Notes under the pieces: generated by a model | Database searches by the model: none | Told to the model about the DNA's origin: nothing | The model's input: the letters and a program-made list of their open reading frames with translations, nothing else | Translations under genes and position numbers: made by a program | Part shown: in pieces, positions 1 through 7,354 of the stretch | How the letters are laid out: every line of letters starts with the position of its first letter | Numbering within the stretch: the stretch's first letter is position 1 | Assembly: GCA_015654825.1 (NCBI GenBank) | Contig: JAATGE010000465.1 | Location: 1-8,878, forward strand | Origin: Rhodospirillales bacterium | GTDB lineage: Bacteria; Pseudomonadota; Alphaproteobacteria; Acetobacterales; Acetobacteraceae | Reading direction: 5' to 3' | DNA: 8,878 bases

Positions 1-1013
1 CGCAGGTGAACGGCGTGGTGCGCACGCTCGCGACCCTGGTGCGCGAGCTGCACGCGCTCGGCGTTGTCGCCGAAGTGATCGGGCCGGACCGGTTCCGCAC
101 CCTGCCCTGCCCGACCTATCCGGATATCCGCCTGTCCGTGTTGCCGCGCCGCAAGCTGGCGCGGCTGATGGAGGATTTCGCGCCGGATGCGCTGCATATC
201 GCGACCGAAGGGCCGCTCGGCATCGCGGCGCGCCAGCTGGCCAAACAGCGCGGATGGATCTTCACCACCGCGTTCCACACGCGATTCCCCGAATACCTGG
301 CGGCGCGGACGCGGCTGCCGACACGGCTCACCTACGCCTGGCTGCGGCGCTTTCATAACGCCGGCCGCGGCCTGATGGTGGCGACCGAGAGCCTGCGCGC
401 CGAGCTGGCGGAGCGGGGATTCCGGCATTTGCGCGCCTGGTCGCGCGGCGTCGACCTGGCGCAGTTCCGCGCCGAGCCGCGCGAGCCGTGGGAAGGGCTG
501 GCGCGGCCGGTGTTCCTGTATGTCGGGCGGCTGGCGGTGGAGAAGAATATCGCCGCGTTCCTGGAACTGGAGCTGCCGGGATCGAAAGTGATGGTGGGGG
601 ACGGGCCGCAGCTCGAGTCGCTGAAGCGGCGGTTCCCGACCGTGCATTTTGCCGGGGCGCTGCATGGGGAGGCGTTGTCGCGCGCCTATGCGGGGGCGGA
701 TGTGATGGTGTTTCCGTCGCTGACGGACACTTTTGGCCTGGTGATGCTGGAGAGCCTGGCGTGCGGCACGCCGGTGGCGGCGTTCCCGGCGACCGGGCCG
801 AAGGACGTGCTGGCGGGGGGCGGGCCGGCCGTGGGGTGCGTGCATACGGATTTGCGGCACGCGGCGCTGATGGCCCTGGAGCACGGCGAGCGCGTGGCGT
901 GCCGCGCCTATGCCGAGACGTTTTCGTGGCGCACCTGCGCCGAGCGGTTCGTGACCAACCTGGTGCCGATCCGCCACGGAATGGAGTTGGCGGTAAGCTA
1001 CGCCGGGGATTGA
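1..1013 (+). CDS. Family-4 (GT-B) glycosyltransferase, 5' partial
   Basis: This is a retaining GT-B glycosyltransferase that would move a sugar from a nucleotide donor to a lipid or glycan acceptor at the cytoplasmic face. The reading frame is already open at the left edge: it reads Q-V-N-G-V-V-R-T from base 3. That is the N-terminal acceptor-loop motif (PQVNGVVRT) of the MgtA/SqdX-like GT4 subgroup, so probably only 10-15 residues are missing. The GTG at base 6 is therefore internal, not the start. Counting from base 6, visible landmarks are FHTRFPEYL (about residues 90-98), the hinge/donor motif YVGRLAVEKN (about 171-180), GDGP (about 198-201), and the donor-sugar signature DTFGLVMLE (241-249). 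The first acid of the EX7E pair is Asp, as is common in this subgroup. The visible length of 335 residues fits the family. The gene converges on tamB and is followed by a palindromic repeat and an intrinsic terminator. Donor and acceptor cannot be told from sequence; an alpha-mannosyl or glucosyl/glucuronosyl transferase acting on a lipid is plausible. Confidence 0.9.
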   Translation, partial: QVNGVVRTLATLVRELHALGVVAEVIGPDRFRTLPCPTYPDIRLSVLPRRKLARLMEDFAPDALHIATEGPLGIAARQLAKQRGWIFTTAFHTRFPEYLAARTRLPTRLTYAWLRRFHNAGRGLMVATESLRAELAERGFRHLRAWSRGVDLAQFRAEPREPWEGLARPVFLYVGRLAVEKNIAAFLELELPGSKVMVGDGPQLESLKRRFPTVHFAGALHGEALSRAYAGADVMVFPSLTDTFGLVMLESLACGTPVAAFPATGPKDVLAGGGPAVGCVHTDLRHAALMALEHGERVACRAYAETFSWRTCAERFVTNLVPIRHGMELAVSYAGD

Positions 1014-1026
1014 TGCGGCAAGGATA

Positions 1027-1100
1027 GGCCAGGGCTCTGCCTCTGGACCCGTCACGCTGGAGGCGTGCTACGTACGACGGGGCCAGTAGGCCCCAGACCC
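1027..1100 (+). repeat. Palindromic repeat, copy 1 (modules A + B, split by about 27 bases)
   Basis: Module A is the imperfect stem CCAGGG/CCTCTGG at 1029-1046 followed by ACCCG. Module B is GGGGCC, loop AGTA, GGCCCC at 1079-1094, followed by CAGACCC. The two are separated here by a spacer that carries its own small stem (CACGC/GCGTG, 1053-1067). The same A-then-B order recurs at 8834-8878 (+) and, on the minus strand, at 7130-7180. Module A begins about 13 bases after the glycosyltransferase stop codon and in the same orientation as that gene. It has no U-run after it, so it is not a canonical intrinsic terminator by itself. Confidence 0.7.
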
Positions 1101-1217
1101 GATTTTGTCTGTTCCGAGCGCTGCATTTGCAGCGAGCGCGCCGTTAAATCCCGCGTCTCGCTAGACCGTACAGAAGACTCCCGCCGCGTAGCGCGTACGA
1201 CGGCGGCGGCACGCCGT

Positions 1218-1246
1218 CGGGGGTCCAGGGGGCGGAGCCCCTGGTC
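1218..1246 (-). repeat. Palindromic repeat, isolated module A after tamB
   Basis: Read on the minus strand, this is GACCAGGGGCTCCG followed by CCCCCTGGACCC. That matches the left copy at 1027-1050 in opposite orientation, so the intergenic region is bounded by inverted copies of module A. It starts 8 bases after the tamB stop codon and runs in the direction of tamB transcription. No module B follows it within the region. Read from the plus strand the same bases form the terminator stem at 1225-1250. Confidence 0.65.
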
Positions 1247-1250
1247 TTTT
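1225..1250 (+). terminator. Intrinsic terminator after the glycosyltransferase
   Basis: A perfect 7-bp GC-rich stem, CCAGGGG (1225-1231) with CCCCTGG (1238-1244), loop GCGGAG, is followed directly by TCTTTT. The U-tract lies on the plus strand, so this should end transcription coming from the glycosyltransferase just before it runs antisense into tamB. For tamB transcripts the hairpin would form but the U-tract is missing on that side. Confidence 0.65.
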
Positions 1251-1254
1251 CACT

Positions 1255-4200
1255 TCAATACTCAAACTGATACGATAAGCCAACACTGCTCCCCGGATCA
1301 TTCTCCGGCGTAGCCCCCTGCGCCGTGCCACCCCCGGCACCGAGTGCGCTGTTCAATTTCAGATGCCGCGTCAAATCGATCTGCACCTGAACCTGGGTGC
1401 CGCCGGCGCCGCCGGTCGATTGTTTCGTGCCGACATAGACTCCCTTGGCCACATAGCGCCCCGCCTCGACGCTGGCGCCGCCGCCGGTGCTGGCGCCGCC
1501 GACCGACAGGCGATCGAGGCCAAGCTGCTTACGGATCGCACCGAGCGGGCCTTCGCCGCCGACGACACCGGAGAGTTCGGCGAGTGCCGCGCCGATTTCG
1601 GCGATCTGGAACGGTGTGAGCTGTTTGATGCTGACGCCGAACAAAAGCCGCGCCATGATTTCGTCCTGCGGCAGATCGGGCACGCTGGACAGCGCGATTT
1701 TCGGTGCGTCGGCATAGCCGGTGATTTTCAAGGTGGCGGTAATGCCGGCTTGCGTGCTGTCGGCCTGGAAATCCAGCGTCGGATCGATTCTCTCGGTGAC
1801 GCCGGCGCCGTTGAAGCCGACCCGGCCGCGGCTGAAAACGAGCGTGGTGCCGGCGAGCGAGAAATCGCCGCGGCGCATGTCGAAGCCGCCTTCGATGACG
1901 GGGGCGCTGCTGGTGCCGGTGACGTGCAGCGTGCCGCCGAGTTCGGCATAGAGACCCTTGCCGCGAACAAAAATATTGCTGGGTGCGTCGACCTCGATGG
2001 CGAGATGCACTTCCGCCGGCGGCGGCGCCGTGGTGGGCGGCGGCGGCGGCGCCTGGCCCGCGCGGCGTACGTTCAGTTGCGCGACCGTCGGCGGCAGGCC
2101 TTCCGGAATGTTGATATCCACGCGGTGCAGCAGGATCTTGCCGCGCGCCGCCATGTTGCCGGCGGCCTGGCCGCGCACCGTCAGATCGGCATCGAACAAG
2201 GCGGTCAGCAGGTCGCTGGCGAGCGGACGCGCGTTGCGGGCGGCGACGTGCAGATCGACGGCGTAGGGCGCGGCGGCGGCGACGGTGCCGGTGATACCGA
2301 TCGTGCCGGGGCCGGCCGCGGCGGAAAAATGGGTTATCGTGAAAGTGTCGCCGTTCGCATCGATCGTTGCGGCGACCTTCTTCAAGTCGACGCCCTGGAC
2401 GTAATCCTGTAATTCGGCGTCGGCGAGGCCGATGCGGCCGGTGATCCGCGGCGTTTTCGCGGTACCCGATACGGTCAGATCGAGGTTGGCGCGGCCGCGC
2501 GCATTGCGGCCGTTCGCTTGCAGCACCGGATTGAGCAGGGCGAGGTCGAGCCCGCCCCGCAGCAATAGCGCGATCGCGCCGTCCGGCTGCAGGGGCGCCG
2601 CGCCGGTGGCGGAGAAATGCAATTTTGGTCCGGCATCGATACGGGCGTCAATACGGGCGTCGAGGCCGTTCAGCGTGGCATTGGCGGCGATCGAGGCGGC
2701 CGGGAGGGAGGCGGCCGGGCCGGTCTTCATGCGCAAACCGGTCGCGGTGACATGCAGGCGGCCGCCGGGCGTGGCGGGCTGGCCAGTCAGGCGCGCTTCG
2801 GCGGAGAGCGTGCCCGAAGCCGCGAATTGCGGCGCCAGCGGTTGCATGATGTCGGGCGTGAAATTGTGCAGGCTGGCGGAAAAATCGAGGGTTGGGCTGA
2901 GCCGGCCGCTGGCCTGCAATGTCGCGTGGCCGAGTGCCAGATGCAGTTGGTCCACCGCGATCTGCTGGCCGTAATCGACGCGCGCCGGCGACTGCAAGCG
3001 GACTGAAAATGTCTTCCAGCCGGCGCTCAGGGTTTGGAAAACAATCTGGTGCGCGCGCGTATTGAGCAGCGCCGCGGTATCGAGCCGCGCCGCCGCGCCC
3101 TGGACGCCGGGCGCATCCGCGGTGGCGCGCAATTGCAGCGCGTTCTGGCGACCCTTTGCCGTGATCACGGCGCTGCCGGCAACGTTGTCCGCCTCGATGC
3201 CGCCCAATGTCAGCGTGGCGTTCAGATCGGGGTCCGAGGGCGCACCGACGGCGCGGGCGTTCAGCACCAGGCTGGCGATGCGCCGCGTGCCGAGTGCCAA
3301 ATCGGTGCCCTGGAGTTGTGCGTTGGCCTCGGTTGCCGCGGCATTCAATGTCGCTTTCAGGCTGCCTGCCAGTGGCTGGCCGATCAACGGCGCGATATCT
3401 GCCAGGCGCGCGGCGCCAACATCGAGCTTGCCGATCGGCTGGGCGGATTTGGGCAGCGTCACATCGGCGCGTGTGGTGACGGATTTCCAGTCGGCGTGGC
3501 CGACGACGATATGGATCGCGCCATCCGCCGCGGTGGATGCAATGGCGTCCAGCGCAACGTCGGCGTCGCGCAGCCGGAATGTACCCCGCAGCTTGCCGTT
3601 CGGCGCGGAGGGCAAATTATCCGCGCTGACCACGAGGGAAACCGGTCCCCTGGTGAATTGCGGCGAGCCTGCGACACCTTTTACTTCCGTTGTCACGGAC
3701 AGGCGATTCGTCGGGCCGTTCAGGCCACCGGCAAGCGTGACGGCGCCCACCGCCTGCGGCGACAGGACGGAAAGATCCGGGAATGAGGCATGCCAGGTCA
3801 ACGCAACCGCGTCGGCAGCGACGCTTCCGGCGGCGTCGACATGCAGCGCGCGGCCATCGAGGGCGGCGCGCGTCAGAGTGACGTTGCCGCCATCGAGCGT
3901 CGCGTCCGCATCGATCCTGGCAAGGCCGAGCAGACCGGGCACGGGTGCCCGGCCGCCGGTAATATTGGCTGTCCCGGTCAGCGTCATGTGGCGCGCGGTG
4001 GCTTGCTCGGCGAGGTTGGCGGAAAGGTCGGCGCTGCCCCGCACATCGGTGCCGCCCAGCGCGGCGAGGGGCGCGAGGTTCGGCAATACGGCGTGCAGTT
4101 GCGCGGTAAGCGTGCCCGCGGTTCGGGCCGAAAGCTCCGCCGTCAGCAGCGGATGACCAAGTTTTGCATGCAGCGGCCGGTCCGGCGCGGCGAGATCGGT

Positions 4201-5277
4201 GTCGGCATCGATCGTTACCGGCGCGGCCGCGAGCAGATCGGGATGGGCGCCGGGTATGTGCACGCCGGTCAGCGCGCCATGCAGACGCGCGGCGCCCCGG
4301 TTGCCGGTCAGGTCCGCCTCGATCGTTTCGACCCTCGCCGCCCCGGCGTTCAGATGAGCAATGGCAAAATGCACGGCTGCATCGGGGGTCGTGAATGGGC
4401 CGGCGACGTGCCCATGCAGGTCGATCGAATCCCAGCTCAGACCCGCGCGCGGGCGCATGGCGGGCGCCGTGGCAACGATATCCGCGGCGAGGCGGCGACC
4501 GGGCAGATCGACGGTGCCGGTGGCCTTGGCGCGCAGCGGACCGGCGCTGACCTCGAGATGGGTCTGCTCGGCGGATTTGGGGCCGTCGATCGTTGCTGAA
4601 AAGTCGATCGCACCCAGCGCCGGCAGGTCGGCCAGGGCGCTGATCAGGCCACGGGCGGGCTCGCGCGCGGTCACATGCGCCGCGATGGCGTGCTCGTTCA
4701 GCGTGCCGCTTGCCTGGTAGCTGCCGGCGGCGTCGAGGCGCGTGACCGTCAGGGTCGCGGTGCCTGCCTGGAGCGATGTAACGGAAGCGCTGGCCTCGAG
4801 CGATGCCGCGAAACCGGCACCCGCCACCGGCGCCGCGATATCGGCCCGCGCGACACGCAACGAACCAATATCGACGGCGACGGGCAGGCTGAAGTTCGCT
4901 GATGGTGCTTGCGGTTTGGCCGGGGCGATCGGCACCGGACGGCGCGCCAGGGCGATGTGCTCGATGCTCGCGGTATCGATGCGTGCCCGTAAGCGTAGCA
5001 GGGCCGACGGCGACCAATCCAGGCTGACGCCGTCGATCGCGGCCCAGGTGCCGTGCGCGTCCGCCAGCGCGATATGATCCGCGCGCAGTCGGTCGGGAAA
5101 CCTTCCGTGCAGGCCGGCGATCGTGACCTGGCGGTTGGTCAGCGACGCGGTCAGGCGTTCGATCAGGCGCTGGCCGGACGACAGGTTGGCCGCCGCGACG
5201 ACGAGGCCCAGCAGCACCAGCGGCAACAGGATCACAACGCCAACGACCCAGAGGGCGACTTTTCCGGCCCGGCGCAT
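1255..5277 (-). CDS. tamB: TamB, inner-membrane-anchored translocation and assembly module subunit
   Basis: TamB spans the periplasm from the inner membrane to the outer-membrane barrel TamA. It helps assemble some outer-membrane proteins and, as an AsmA-like bridge protein, is implicated in phospholipid transport. The 1340-residue product starts with a short basic end and one hydrophobic anchor (about residues 7-29), followed by a long beta-rich, low-complexity body typical of the groove-shaped AsmA/TamB fold. The last roughly 350 residues are the TamB_C (DUF490) domain. Its hallmarks are RGKGLYAELGGTLHVTG, a RRGDFSLAGT segment, LPQDEIMARLLFG (about 1202-1214) and the C-terminal DPGSSVGLSYQFEY. 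A proline-rich insert (PPPPPTTAPPP) lies at 1077-1087. The ATG at 5277-5275 overlaps the tamA stop as TGATG, which indicates translational coupling. An upstream in-frame start at 5490 would overlap tamA by 213 bases and add a non-membrane arginine-rich stretch, so it was rejected. Family assignment is near certain; substrates are unknown. Confidence 0.95.
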   Translation of the reverse strand: MRRAGKVALWVVGVVILLPLVLLGLVVAAANLSSGQRLIERLTASLTNRQVTIAGLHGRFPDRLRADHIALADAHGTWAAIDGVSLDWSPSALLRLRARIDTASIEHIALARRPVPIAPAKPQAPSANFSLPVAVDIGSLRVARADIAAPVAGAGFAASLEASASVTSLQAGTATLTVTRLDAAGSYQASGTLNEHAIAAHVTAREPARGLISALADLPALGAIDFSATIDGPKSAEQTHLEVSAGPLRAKATGTVDLPGRRLAADIVATAPAMRPRAGLSWDSIDLHGHVAGPFTTPDAAVHFAIAHLNAGAARVETIEADLTGNRGAARLHGALTGVHIPGAHPDLLAAAPVTIDADTDLAAPDRPLHAKLGHPLLTAELSARTAGTLTAQLHAVLPNLAPLAALGGTDVRGSADLSANLAEQATARHMTLTGTANITGGRAPVPGLLGLARIDADATLDGGNVTLTRAALDGRALHVDAAGSVAADAVALTWHASFPDLSVLSPQAVGAVTLAGGLNGPTNRLSVTTEVKGVAGSPQFTRGPVSLVVSADNLPSAPNGKLRGTFRLRDADVALDAIASTAADGAIHIVVGHADWKSVTTRADVTLPKSAQPIGKLDVGAARLADIAPLIGQPLAGSLKATLNAAATEANAQLQGTDLALGTRRIASLVLNARAVGAPSDPDLNATLTLGGIEADNVAGSAVITAKGRQNALQLRATADAPGVQGAAARLDTAALLNTRAHQIVFQTLSAGWKTFSVRLQSPARVDYGQQIAVDQLHLALGHATLQASGRLSPTLDFSASLHNFTPDIMQPLAPQFAASGTLSAEARLTGQPATPGGRLHVTATGLRMKTGPAASLPAASIAANATLNGLDARIDARIDAGPKLHFSATGAAPLQPDGAIALLLRGGLDLALLNPVLQANGRNARGRANLDLTVSGTAKTPRITGRIGLADAELQDYVQGVDLKKVAATIDANGDTFTITHFSAAAGPGTIGITGTVAAAAPYAVDLHVAARNARPLASDLLTALFDADLTVRGQAAGNMAARGKILLHRVDINIPEGLPPTVAQLNVRRAGQAPPPPPTTAPPPAEVHLAIEVDAPSNIFVRGKGLYAELGGTLHVTGTSSAPVIEGGFDMRRGDFSLAGTTLVFSRGRVGFNGAGVTERIDPTLDFQADSTQAGITATLKITGYADAPKIALSSVPDLPQDEIMARLLFGVSIKQLTPFQIAEIGAALAELSGVVGGEGPLGAIRKQLGLDRLSVGGASTGGGASVEAGRYVAKGVYVGTKQSTGGAGGTQVQVQIDLTRHLKLNSALGAGGGTAQGATPENDPGSSVGLSYQFEY
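2639..2662 (-). repeat. 12-bp tandem duplication inside tamB
   Basis: Two adjacent 12-base units, ATACGGGCGTCA and ATACGGGCGTCG on the plus strand, differ only in the last base. On the coding strand they give a doubled D-A-R-I unit in L-D-A-R-I-D-A-R-I-D-A-G (TamB residues from about 872). The frame is kept, so it reads as a slippage-type expansion by four residues within a beta-rich region. Confidence 0.7.
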
Positions 5278-7202
5278 CAGAAGGCCTGCCCGATGCCGAG
5301 GTAGAATTCGAAACTGTCGCCGTTCGGGGGCTTGTTCACCGGCACCGCCACATCCACGCGGATCGGGCCGATCGAGGTGTAATAGCGACCCCCGACGCCG
5401 ACGCCTTCGCGCAAGGTGCCCTGAAACGGCGCGTTGCCGGCACTCACCTGGCCGGCATCCGCGAAAACGACGGCGCCGAAATTGCCCCACAGGCGCTGGC
5501 GGAATTCCGCACCCACCGTATCGATCGCGGCGCCGCCGGCGGGTTCCTCGTCGAGGAAAAGCGGGCCCACCGACTGGTATTTGAAGCCGCGCACGGTTGC
5601 CGAGCCGCCGCCGTAGAAGCGCTGGTCCGGCGGCAGATCGAACGCGCTGGCGCCCTGCGCGCTGCCGATCAGTCCGCGCACGGCGAGCACGCTGCGCCCC
5701 GGCGGCCCCAGCCCCAGCGATGCAAGATCGAAATAGGTGCTGGCTGACCCCTGCAACACCAGGAACGTCGCGCTGCGCAGCCCGAACGACTGCGTCGGCG
5801 CGGCGGAGAACGCCGCCCGCACGCCGTGCAAAGGGTCATCCAGTGGATTGGCCAGGCCGGTATCGTCGAATTTCGCGCTGAGCGGCAAAGCCACCAGGGT
5901 GTAGTCGCGCACGATGCCCTCCTGGGTGATCTGCTCCTGGATCAGACTGATCCCCGCGCTGGCGGACCATTGCCTGGAAAGCTTGCGCGTCAGCGTCACG
6001 CCGGCGGTCGCCGCAGTCTGGTCGTAGGCGTCGAGGCTCTGCTTCAGCGCGCCGAGGTCGAATTGCAGCGCCTGGTCGCGCCGCAGGAAATCGGGTTTTA
6101 TCAGTTGCGCGCTGGCGTTGTAGCCGACGCCGGTGACCGCGGTGCCGCCGAGGCCGCTGATGGCGGCGGCAAGATTGAGCTGCTCCGCGTTGCCGAACAC
6201 ATTTCGCAGGGTCCAGGTGGCACCGGCGCTGCCGCCGAGATCGGTGGAATAGGCAACATTGAAGCTGACCGCGTGCCGCTCGCGCTCCGCGACGTCGACG
6301 GTGACGGGCAGCGTTCCCGCCGCGTCGAGCGACGGGGCGGTGCGGATCACGACGCCGGAGAATACGCCGGTCGCCGCGAGGTCCTGGCGCGCGGCGTCGA
6401 TCGCGCTGGGCTGGTAGAGCTGGCCGGGGCGGATCAGCAGCCGGCGGCGGACATAGGCCTCGTGGACGCGGTGCAGGCCGGTGATGGTGATCGGGCCCAG
6501 ATCCACCCGCGGGCCGGCGGTCACACGCAGGGTCACGTCGAGCGCCTGTTCGGGGGGGACCAGGACGGCGTCGGGCGGATCGACGGTGGCCAGGGCGTAG
6601 CCATTTTCGCGCAGGGCGCTAAGGACGGCACCGGACGCGGCCAGAACGCGCGAGGCGACGGCGGGATCGCCGGGCTTCAGGGTGAAGGCGGCGGCGGCGG
6701 CCCCGGGCACTACGCCTGCAAGGGTCACGTGGCGGAGATGGAACAGCGGGCCGGGCTGTATCGCGATGTCGATCGGCGCCGGCGGGGCGGCGGGGCGCGC
6801 CTCCAGCAGGTCGGGAAGCGAGGGGTCTTCCAGCGCCAGGCCGGCGACTGTGACAGTCACATGTGACTGATAGTAACCGAAGCTCTCCAGCACGGCGGTG
6901 AGGCGCGGCACATCCTGCCGGGCCCGCGACAGCACCGCGAACGGGCCCGCGGGGGCGCGGGTGCGCAGCACGATCAGTTGCGAGCTTGCCGCGAGGGCAC
7001 TGTCCAGCGGCCCATTGGCGGTCTTCGCCAGGCTCACCGCATAGGGCAGCGGATCGGCCCCCCAGGCCAAACCAGGGGCCAAGCAAACGATGGCAACCAG
7101 GACCAGGGAACCGCCGCGCAGCGCCGATGGGGTCTGGGGCCTTAGGCCCCAGCGGGTCCAGGGCAGCGCCCTGGCCTTCCTAATGCCGCATTCTCCGGCC
7201 AC
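5277..7202 (-). CDS. tamA: TamA, Omp85-family outer-membrane barrel with POTRA domains
   Basis: TamA is the outer-membrane half of the translocation and assembly module; its periplasmic POTRA domains contact TamB. The 641-residue product has a hydrophobic signal core at about 31-48 with likely cleavage A-W-G|A-D. Three POTRA-like domains follow at about 52-124, 145-228 and 229-307, the last with the LGPITITGLHRVHEAYVRRRL and PVTVDVAER pattern. A 16-strand-type barrel spans about 310-641. The Omp85 signature FYGGGSATVRGF (529-540, VRGF being the conserved lid-loop motif) is present, and the chain ends in aromatic F, the usual outer-membrane signal. The start is GTG: a TGA stop lies two codons upstream in frame and no ATG, GTG or TTG occurs before the signal core. 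A weak GGGA ribosome site (7209-7212) sits 6 bases away. Oddly, residues 8-25 are encoded by a palindromic repeat copy, giving an unusually long n-region. TamB follows with overlapping stop/start. Confidence 0.94.
   Translation of the reverse strand: MAGECGIRKARALPWTRWGLRPQTPSALRGGSLVLVAIVCLAPGLAWGADPLPYAVSLAKTANGPLDSALAASSQLIVLRTRAPAGPFAVLSRARQDVPRLTAVLESFGYYQSHVTVTVAGLALEDPSLPDLLEARPAAPPAPIDIAIQPGPLFHLRHVTLAGVVPGAAAAAFTLKPGDPAVASRVLAASGAVLSALRENGYALATVDPPDAVLVPPEQALDVTLRVTAGPRVDLGPITITGLHRVHEAYVRRRLLIRPGQLYQPSAIDAARQDLAATGVFSGVVIRTAPSLDAAGTLPVTVDVAERERHAVSFNVAYSTDLGGSAGATWTLRNVFGNAEQLNLAAAISGLGGTAVTGVGYNASAQLIKPDFLRRDQALQFDLGALKQSLDAYDQTAATAGVTLTRKLSRQWSASAGISLIQEQITQEGIVRDYTLVALPLSAKFDDTGLANPLDDPLHGVRAAFSAAPTQSFGLRSATFLVLQGSASTYFDLASLGLGPPGRSVLAVRGLIGSAQGASAFDLPPDQRFYGGGSATVRGFKYQSVGPLFLDEEPAGGAAIDTVGAEFRQRLWGNFGAVVFADAGQVSAGNAPFQGTLREGVGVGGRYYTSIGPIRVDVAVPVNKPPNGDSFEFYLGIGQAF
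6849..6869. repeat. Nested perfect palindromes inside tamA
   Basis: CAGTCACATGTGACTG at 6854-6869 is a perfect 16-bp palindrome. It overlaps TGTGACAGTCACA at 6849-6861, another perfect palindrome around a central base. The DNA encodes Y-Q-S-H-V-T-V-T-V in the first POTRA region. Several of its codons (TCA, CAT, ACT, ACA) end in A or T, in a gene that otherwise strongly prefers G or C there. Confidence 0.6.
7130..7180 (-). repeat. Palindromic repeat, copy 2 (modules A + B) inside the 5' end of tamA
   Basis: This is the best-preserved copy. Read on the minus strand, module A is CCAGGGC, loop GCT, GCCCTGG (7174-7158, 7 bp perfect). It is joined by ACCCG to module B, CTGGGGCC, loop TAA, GGCCCCAG (7152-7134, 8 bp perfect), and then ACCC. 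It runs in the direction of tamA transcription and is translated as part of the TamA n-region (about residues 8-25). A TAG stop in another minus-strand frame (7182-7180) abuts its left end. Confidence 0.75.
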
Positions 7203-7354
7203 GAATCATCCCATGCAATAACAGCCCACTAGGCCGGTTCGTACGGCGGTGCCGCAAGGGCCGCGTGTTACTGATCGAAACCCGCTCGCGCTTGCCGCGT
7301 TGCCGCGCCAGCCACAGAGAACGCCACAGTTCACCTTCAGCCGGAGTACATTCC
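7203..7354. promoter_or_regulatory. Divergent promoter region between tamA and the secreted-protein gene
   Basis: This 152-base gap separates two divergent genes and must hold the tamA-tamB promoter (minus strand) and probably a plus-strand promoter. No convincing -35/-10 pair was found for either; a weak minus-strand -10-like TGTTAT occurs just ahead of the tamA ribosome site. It includes a direct repeat of TTGCCGCG (7292-7299 and 7300-7307). The region is slightly less GC-rich than the coding DNA around it. Confidence 0.5.
7343..7346 (+). promoter_or_regulatory. Ribosome binding site deciding the start at 7355
   Basis: GGAG lies 8 bases ahead of the ATG at 7355. This selects that codon over the in-frame upstream start at 7265, whose extra 30 residues would bury the signal peptide. 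Confidence 0.7.

Larger units (their letters stand above)
1014..1254. other. Convergent intergenic region packed with hairpins
   Basis: This is a 241-base non-coding stretch between the ends of the glycosyltransferase (+) and tamB (-). It holds at least six inverted repeats in series: 1029-1046, 1053-1067 (CACGC/GCGTG), 1079-1094 (GGGGCC/GGCCCC), 1119-1134 (CGCTGCA, loop TT, TGCAGCG), 1199-1218 (GACGGCG/CGCCGTC) and 1225-1244 (terminator stem). CGTACGACGG occurs twice, at 1071-1080 and 1194-1203. A small open frame at 1065-1313 crosses into the end of tamB on the opposite strand, has no recognisable product, and is not called. Confidence 0.8.

Noticed and set aside
726..752. Loss of a catalytic acid in the glycosyltransferase (Asp instead of Glu in EX7E)
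   Set aside because: TDTFGLV with Asp at this position is usual in this GT4 subgroup, so it does not suggest inactivity.
1065..1313. Plus-strand open frame in the convergent gap
   Set aside because: It runs through several hairpins and the terminator into the end of tamB, and its product resembles nothing.
1363..2412. Long plus-strand open frame (349 codons) opposite tamB
   Set aside because: It lies wholly antisense to the well-recognised TamB C-terminal domain. Its product is a Gly/Arg/Ala-rich shadow with no family features, as expected from high GC at third positions of the real gene.
3062..4156. Plus-strand open frame (364 codons) and a neighbour at 3034-3786 opposite tamB
   Set aside because: These are antisense shadows of tamB. 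The products are low-complexity Ala/Arg/Ser with no ribosome site or recognisable domain.
5278..5490. Upstream in-frame extension of tamB to 5490
   Set aside because: It would overlap the tamA C-terminal barrel by 213 bases and put 71 arginine-rich residues before the membrane anchor. The TGATG overlap gives the natural start.
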